This document shows positions 60,374 to 64,000 of a DNA stretch of 64,000 nucleotides, in pieces. The translations under genes were made by a program, and so were the position numbers. The notes beneath the pieces were generated by a model. It did not search any database. It had not been told where the DNA came from and saw nothing but the letters and a program-made list of their open reading frames with translations. The first letter of the stretch is position 1; each line of letters opens with the position of its first letter. The stretch lies in assembly GCF_001613125.1 (NCBI RefSeq), contig NZ_BDBT01000020.1, positions 56,887 to 120,886 on the forward strand, read 5' to 3'. This DNA comes from Nocardia shimofusensis NBRC 100134. Its GTDB lineage: Bacteria; Actinomycetota; Actinomycetes; Mycobacteriales; Mycobacteriaceae.

Positions 60374-60808
60374 ATGCCCCCCAAGAAGAAGAAGCTCGCC
60401 GGGATCATCAAGCTTCAGATCCAGGCCGGTCAGGCGAACCCGGCTCCGCCGGTGGGCCCCGCTCTCGGTCAGCACGGCGTCAACATCATGGAGTTCTGCA
60501 AGGCGTACAACGCCGCGACCGAGTCGCAGCGTGGCAACGTCATCCCGGTCGAGATCTCGGTGTACGAGGACCGGTCGTTCGACTTCAAGCTGAAGACGCC
60601 GCCCGCCGCCAAGCTGCTGCTCAAGGCCGCAGGCGTGCAGAAGGGCTCGGCCGAGCCGCACCGCCTCAAGGTCGCCACGGTGACCATGGACCAGGTGCGC
60701 GAGATCGCCAAGACCAAGATGGAAGATCTCAACGCCAACGACATCGATCAGGCCGCGAAGATTATCGCGGGCACCGCTCGCTCGATGGGCATCACCGTCG
60801 AGGCGTGA
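60374..60808 (+). CDS. rplK: Ribosomal protein uL11
   Basis: A 144-aa protein with KLQIQAGQANPAPPVGPALG at the N-terminus and the thiostrepton-loop-binding C-terminal domain (MEDLNANDIDQAAKIIAGTA). It forms the GTPase-associated centre base. Its stop codon lies in the first copy of a tandem repeat that separates it from rplA. Confidence 0.98.
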   Translation: MPPKKKKLAGIIKLQIQAGQANPAPPVGPALGQHGVNIMEFCKAYNAATESQRGNVIPVEISVYEDRSFDFKLKTPPAAKLLLKAAGVQKGSAEPHRLKVATVTMDQVREIAKTKMEDLNANDIDQAAKIIAGTARSMGITVEA

Positions 60809-60895
60809 GCCCGACACGATGCCGGGCGTGAGCCCGACACGATGCCGGGCGTGAGCCCGACACGACGCTGAGGCGTGAGCCCGACACGAACGCGT
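60803..60895 (+). repeat. 23-24-bp tandem repeat, four copies, overlapping the rplK stop
   Basis: Copies start at 60803, 60826, 60849 and 60873 and share the core GCGTGAGCCCGACACGA. The first includes the rplK TGA. The array occupies most of the gap before rplA. Confidence 0.92.
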
Positions 60896-60965
60896 TGGGC
60901 AAGAACTCGGTGGGAGGGTCGGCCAGACCCGTGAACCACTTCTGAACCACGAAGGACAGACAATC

Positions 60966-61679
60966 ATGGCAAAACGAAGCAAGGCGTACCTCGCCGCGGC
61001 CGAGAAGGTCGATCGCGACAAGCTCTACTCCCCGCTGGCCGCCGCGCGGCTGGCCAAGGAGACCGCCACCACCAAGACCGACGCGACCGTCGAGGTCGCC
61101 GTCCGTCTCGGTGTGGACCCCCGCAAGGCCGATCAGATGGTTCGCGGCACCGTGAACCTGCCGCACGGCACCGGTAAGACCGCCCGCGTCATCGTGTTCG
61201 CGGCCGGCGAGAAGGCTGCCGAGGCCGAGGCGGCGGGCGCCGACGCGGTGGGCGCCGAGGATCTGATCGAGCGCATCCAGGGCGGCTGGCTGGACTTCGA
61301 CGCCGCGATCGCCACCCCGGACCAGATGGCCAAGGTCGGCCGCATCGCGCGTGTCCTGGGCCCGCGCGGTCTGATGCCGAACCCGAAGACGGGCACGGTC
61401 ACCAACGACGTGACCAAGGCCGTCAACGACATCAAGGGCGGCAAGATCAACTTCCGCGTCGACAAGCAGGCCAACCTGCACTTCGTCATCGGCAAGGCGT
61501 CCTTCGACGACGCCAAGCTGGTGGAGAACTACGGCGCCGCGCTGGACGAGATCCTGCGCGTCAAGCCCTCCACCGCGAAGGGCCGCTACGTCAAGAAGGT
61601 GACGGTCTCGACGAACACCGGACCGGGCATCCCGGTGGACCCGAACCGCACCCGCAACCTCCTCGACGAGGACGCGTGA
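60966..61679 (+). CDS. rplA: Ribosomal protein uL1
   Basis: A 237-aa L1 stalk protein, which can also repress translation of its own mRNA. AVRLGVDPRKADQMVRGTVN, the signature region GRIARVLGPRGLMPNPKTGT and GGKINFRVDKQANLHFVIGK are present. ATG at 60966 follows a GAAGGA purine run. It ends at a 20-bp perfect hairpin. Confidence 0.98.
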   Translation: MAKRSKAYLAAAEKVDRDKLYSPLAAARLAKETATTKTDATVEVAVRLGVDPRKADQMVRGTVNLPHGTGKTARVIVFAAGEKAAEAEAAGADAVGAEDLIERIQGGWLDFDAAIATPDQMAKVGRIARVLGPRGLMPNPKTGTVTNDVTKAVNDIKGGKINFRVDKQANLHFVIGKASFDDAKLVENYGAALDEILRVKPSTAKGRYVKKVTVSTNTGPGIPVDPNRTRNLLDEDA

Positions 61680-61705
61680 GCGCCGACAGGTAACCCCTGA
61701 TCCGT

Positions 61706-61748
61706 CCGTGAGGGTGGGAACGCTGCTACAGCGTTCCCACCCTCACGG
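61706..61748 (+). terminator. 20-bp perfect-stem terminator after rplA
   Basis: Bases 61706-61725 are the exact reverse complement of 61729-61748, with loop CTA, followed by CGTTT. Separates rplKA from the FMN reductase gene and rplJL. Confidence 0.93.
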
Positions 61749-61793
61749 CGTTTCGGCGGGAGTAACCGGCCGTGCCGTCCGGTTGATCTCGGT

Positions 61794-62459
61794 ATGACCG
61801 AACCCCAGACATCCGGTTCCGTGACATCGGCCTCCGTGACATCGGCCTCCGTGGCACCGGGCTTGCCGTCCAGCTCTGCGACGTCCAGCGCGGTGACATC
61901 CGGCGCGGTGACGCCGCGGATTCTGCTGATCTCCGGAAGCACCCGCGAGGGCTCCACGAACACCGCCGCCCTGCGCACCGTCGCCGCGGATGCTGCCGGA
62001 GGGGTGCACGTCCAGCTCTACGGCGGGCTGCGCGAGCTGCCCGCTTTCGTGCCGGGCGCCGACCCGGGGCAGTTCCCCGCCGTCGTCGCGCTGCGAGCCG
62101 AATTGGCTTGGGCCGATGCGGTATTGATCTCGACCCCGGAGTACGCGGGCACCTTGCCCGGTGCGATGAAGAACCTGCTCGACTGGACCGTGGGCACCGC
62201 CGACCTCTACGAAAAGCCGGCGGCTTGGCTCGTGGTGGCCCCGCCGGGACGCGGCGAGGGTGCTACCTCGACCTTGGCGAGCGTGCTCGGCTACGTCGGT
62301 GCGCAGGTGGTGGAGGCGGCCTGTCTGCGCAGCCCGGTCCTCGCCTCCGATATAGGCGACGACGGCCTGGTGACGAGCACCGCATTCCGCAGCGTCGCCG
62401 CCGATGCGGTGAACGCGCTTGCGGCACAGGCCATCACAGTGCCGACCGCGCGCGGTTGA
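61794..62459 (+). CDS. NADPH-dependent FMN reductase-like flavoprotein
   Basis: A 221-aa flavodoxin-like protein inserted between rplA and rplJ. The FMN phosphate loop is LLISGSTREGSTN (44-56), and TPEYAGTLPGAMKNLLDW is the flavin-binding signature. Family members reduce quinones, azo dyes or flavins. The first 40 residues are a Ser/Thr/Val-rich tail partly made of a 15-base DNA repeat (near 61819-61858), so the true start may be closer to residue 40. The substrate is unknown. Confidence 0.85.
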   Translation: MTEPQTSGSVTSASVTSASVAPGLPSSSATSSAVTSGAVTPRILLISGSTREGSTNTAALRTVAADAAGGVHVQLYGGLRELPAFVPGADPGQFPAVVALRAELAWADAVLISTPEYAGTLPGAMKNLLDWTVGTADLYEKPAAWLVVAPPGRGEGATSTLASVLGYVGAQVVEAACLRSPVLASDIGDDGLVTSTAFRSVAADAVNALAAQAITVPTARG

Positions 62460-62512
62460 CGACGTACCCGTGATGCCGTGGATGGGGTCGGAGCGCCCGA
62501 CGCCGACCCGTT

Positions 62513-62542
62513 TTGGCAGATGAGGGGGCTACCGGGTACTCT
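62513..62542 (+). promoter_or_regulatory. Putative promoter of rplJ-rplL
   Basis: TTGGCA (62513-62518) and TACTCT (62537-62542), spacer 18 bases, about 290 bases upstream of rplJ. Confidence 0.65.
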
Positions 62543-62549
62543 GATCGGA

Positions 62550-62833
62550 AGTTGTCGACATGTTCGATCGCTACCCAATCCGTTCTACCGAAGACCGTTG
62601 GTCGCCGTGCCCGTGAGGGTTCGGTCGAAGGTCCGGCATTGCGCCGGCGGCCCACGCAGGGAGAGCCGAGGCTGGGAGCCCCGTTCGAGTGCGAGCTCGT
62701 GACAGGTCTTTCTGATGCGCCCCGGAACGCTCTGCGTCCGGGGCGTTCGTGTTGCCGGGGACTTTCCCGCAGCAGACTCCCGCGGTGATCGGTAGGGGGA
62801 GACACCAACCGAGCATCAGAGAGGAGGCGAAGT
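62550..62833 (+). promoter_or_regulatory. Long rplJ 5' leader with attenuator-like hairpin
   Basis: No credible gene lies between 62460 and 62833. The leader contains a 9-bp stem (62718-62726 with 62737-62745) followed by TTCGTGTT. This fits the L10-L12-binding leader used for feedback control of rplJL in many bacteria. I did not verify the L10 binding fold. Confidence 0.5.
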
Positions 62834-63364
62834 ATGGCAAAGGCTGAGAAGGTCACCGCGGTCGCGGAGATCGCTGAGCAGTTCAAGAGTTCGACGGCCA
62901 CCGTGGTCACCGAATACCGTGGCCTGTCCGTCGGCAAGCTCACCGAACTGCGGCGTGCGCTCGGTGACGAGGCCACCTACTCCGTCGCCAAGAACACCCT
63001 GGTCAAGCGGGCGGCCGCCGAGGCGGGCGTCGAGGGTCTGGACGAGCTGTTCGTCGGTCCCACCGCGATCACCTTCATCACGGGTGAGCCGGTCAACGCG
63101 GCCAAGGCGCTCAAGACCTTCGCGAAGGACAACAAGGCACTCGTCATCAAGGGCGGCTACATGGACGGCGCTGCGCTGTCCGTCGCCGAGGTGGAGCAGA
63201 TTGCCGACCTGGAGACCCGCGAGGTCCTGCTGGCCAAGCTGGCCGGTGCGCTGAAGGGCAACCTGGCGAAGGCTGCCGGTCTGTTCAACGCTCCCGCGTC
63301 GCAGGTGGCCCGCCTGGCCGCCGCGCTCGAGGAGAAGAAGCGGACCGAAGGCGGCGCGGAATAA
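62834..63364 (+). CDS. rplJ: Ribosomal protein uL10
   Basis: A 176-aa stalk base protein that carries L7/L12 dimers. VTEYRGLSVGKLTELRRALG and YSVAKNTLVKRAAAEAG are N-terminal signatures; the C-terminal helix (ASQVARLAAALEEKKRTE) binds L7/L12. GAGGAGG about nine bases upstream supports ATG at 62834. A small hairpin spans its stop codon. Confidence 0.98.
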   Translation: MAKAEKVTAVAEIAEQFKSSTATVVTEYRGLSVGKLTELRRALGDEATYSVAKNTLVKRAAAEAGVEGLDELFVGPTAITFITGEPVNAAKALKTFAKDNKALVIKGGYMDGAALSVAEVEQIADLETREVLLAKLAGALKGNLAKAAGLFNAPASQVARLAAALEEKKRTEGGAE

Positions 63365-63415
63365 TTTCCGCGAATAAAAACCCCCTGCATACTTTTAAAT
63401 CGAAAGGAACCAACA

Positions 63416-63796
63416 ATGGCCAACGTTGACGAACTGCTCGAGACCTTCGGCAACATGACCCTGCTCGAGCTGTCGGACTTCGTCAAGAAGTTCGAGGAGA
63501 AGTTCGAGGTCACCGCCGCTGCTCCGGTCGCCGTCGCCGCCGTCGGTGGCGCTGCCGCTCCGGCCGAGGCCGCCGAGGAGCAGGACGAGTTCGACGTCAT
63601 CCTCGAGGGTGCCGGCGACAAGAAGATCCAGGTCATCAAGGTGGTCCGTGAGATCGTCTCCGGCCTGGGCCTGAAGGAAGCCAAGGACCTGGTCGAGGGT
63701 GCCCCGAAGCCGATCCTGGAGAAGGTCGCCAAGGATGCCGCCGAGGCCGCCAAGGCGAAGCTGGAAGAGGCCGGCGCCAAGGTCTCCGTCAAGTAA
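63416..63796 (+). CDS. rplL: Ribosomal protein bL12
   Basis: A 126-aa stalk protein present in several copies per ribosome. The N-terminal dimerisation helices (LLETFGNMTLLELSDFVKKF), an Ala/Pro-rich hinge (residues 40-55) and the factor-binding C-terminal domain (GLGLKEAKDLVEGAPKPILE) are all present. AAAGGAA upstream gives the start. The gap after rplJ is unusually AT-rich. Confidence 0.98.
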   Translation: MANVDELLETFGNMTLLELSDFVKKFEEKFEVTAAAPVAVAAVGGAAAPAEAAEEQDEFDVILEGAGDKKIQVIKVVREIVSGLGLKEAKDLVEGAPKPILEKVAKDAAEAAKAKLEEAGAKVSVK

Positions 63797-63815
63797 TTCC
63801 GCCGAATTACTTCTA

Positions 63816-63844
63816 CGGGCGGTCCCCAGTGCGGGGGCCGCCCG
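63816..63844 (+). terminator. Terminator after rplL
   Basis: Twelve-base arms at 63816-63827 and 63833-63844 pair with one G-U pair, 20 bases past the stop; CCATTTT follows shortly after. The last 156 bases contain no gene I can support. Confidence 0.85.
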
Positions 63845-64000
63845 TTCGCCATTTTCCAGGTGGAATACGCAATTCGCGGCATCGGCGTGGTTACTCTTCG
63901 GTCAGGTAGCGGTGTGCACATCACATCGATGCGTTAGAGTGACCGAACCCACTGTGACGTGACGCACCGATCGTCATTCGTGTACCCGGTGGGGGGCTCG

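Noticed and set aside
60803..60895. CRISPR array
   Set aside because: Repeats are directly adjacent with no unique spacers and no cas genes nearby.
63845..64000. Promoter for a gene beyond the window
   Set aside because: A TTAGAGT-like -10 can be seen near 63933, but no gene start is inside the window to support it.

Overview
The window is about 70% GC actinobacterial chromosome and is almost certainly from a Nocardia or a very close relative in the Mycobacteriales. Gene order follows the Mycobacterium tuberculosis segments around senX3-regX3 (Rv0490-Rv0513), hemL-ccs (Rv0524-Rv0531), the menaquinone cluster (Rv0534c-Rv0566c) and rpmG-had-secE-nusG-rplKAJL (Rv0634B-Rv0652). Several genes distinguish it from Mycobacterium: a Streptomyces-like rex-hemACD operon, a fused HadA/HadB dehydratase, and a fused nitrate reductase/diflavin reductase. 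I see no insertion sequence, prophage, CRISPR array or rRNA, so this is mostly conserved core chromosome with small accessory inserts. Gene names come from motif recognition and synteny, without any database search.

Layout: 1-3.4 kb holds the end of a CocE-type hydrolase and the SenX3-RegX3 phosphate-sensing pair. 3.4-11 kb holds ppx and its conserved neighbours, a thioesterase and proC. 11-15.4 kb holds a BldC-like regulator, the 33-residue ribosomal protein bS22, a GalE2-like epimerase, an acyltransferase, a SerB1-type phosphatase and a glutaredoxin-like protein. 15.4-24.5 kb is the heme block (rex-hemA-hemC-hemD, then hemB) with small membrane proteins. 24.6-31 kb is a chain with overlapping or near-abutting start and stop codons: hemL, a phosphatase and the System II cytochrome c maturation genes (resA-like, ccdA, resB, ccsB). 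31-34.6 kb holds BldC, a Cds1-type cysteine desulfhydrase, and an HTH gene coupled to an isolated ClpC N-domain gene. 34.7-54.6 kb carries menaquinone synthesis (menA, menE, menB, menD, menH, menJ, a polyprenyl synthase). That stretch is interrupted by a TetR/aldo-keto reductase pair, the nitrate reductase fusion and mannosyltransferase MgtA. 54.8-64 kb holds htpX, yajQ, four tRNAs (Tyr, Thr, Met, Trp), rpmG, hadAB, secE, nusG and rplK-rplA-rplJ-rplL.

How the genes fit together: heme synthesis, cytochrome c maturation and menaquinone synthesis all serve the respiratory chain. A good Rex operator upstream of rex suggests that NADH/NAD+ state controls heme supply. The most interesting candidate system is at 33.2-34.1 kb. 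Paired GTCAA-N6-TTGAC operators precede a tiny HTH protein that is translationally coupled to a ClpC1 N-domain mimic. The mimic keeps the Phe residues that in ClpC1 bind cyclomarin-type antibiotics, so the pair looks like a split ClpC2-like decoy or sensor. Other notable features are two tandem repeat arrays whose first copy contains the stop codon of the upstream gene, a perfect 36-bp palindrome, and the absence of hadC and menC at their usual positions.
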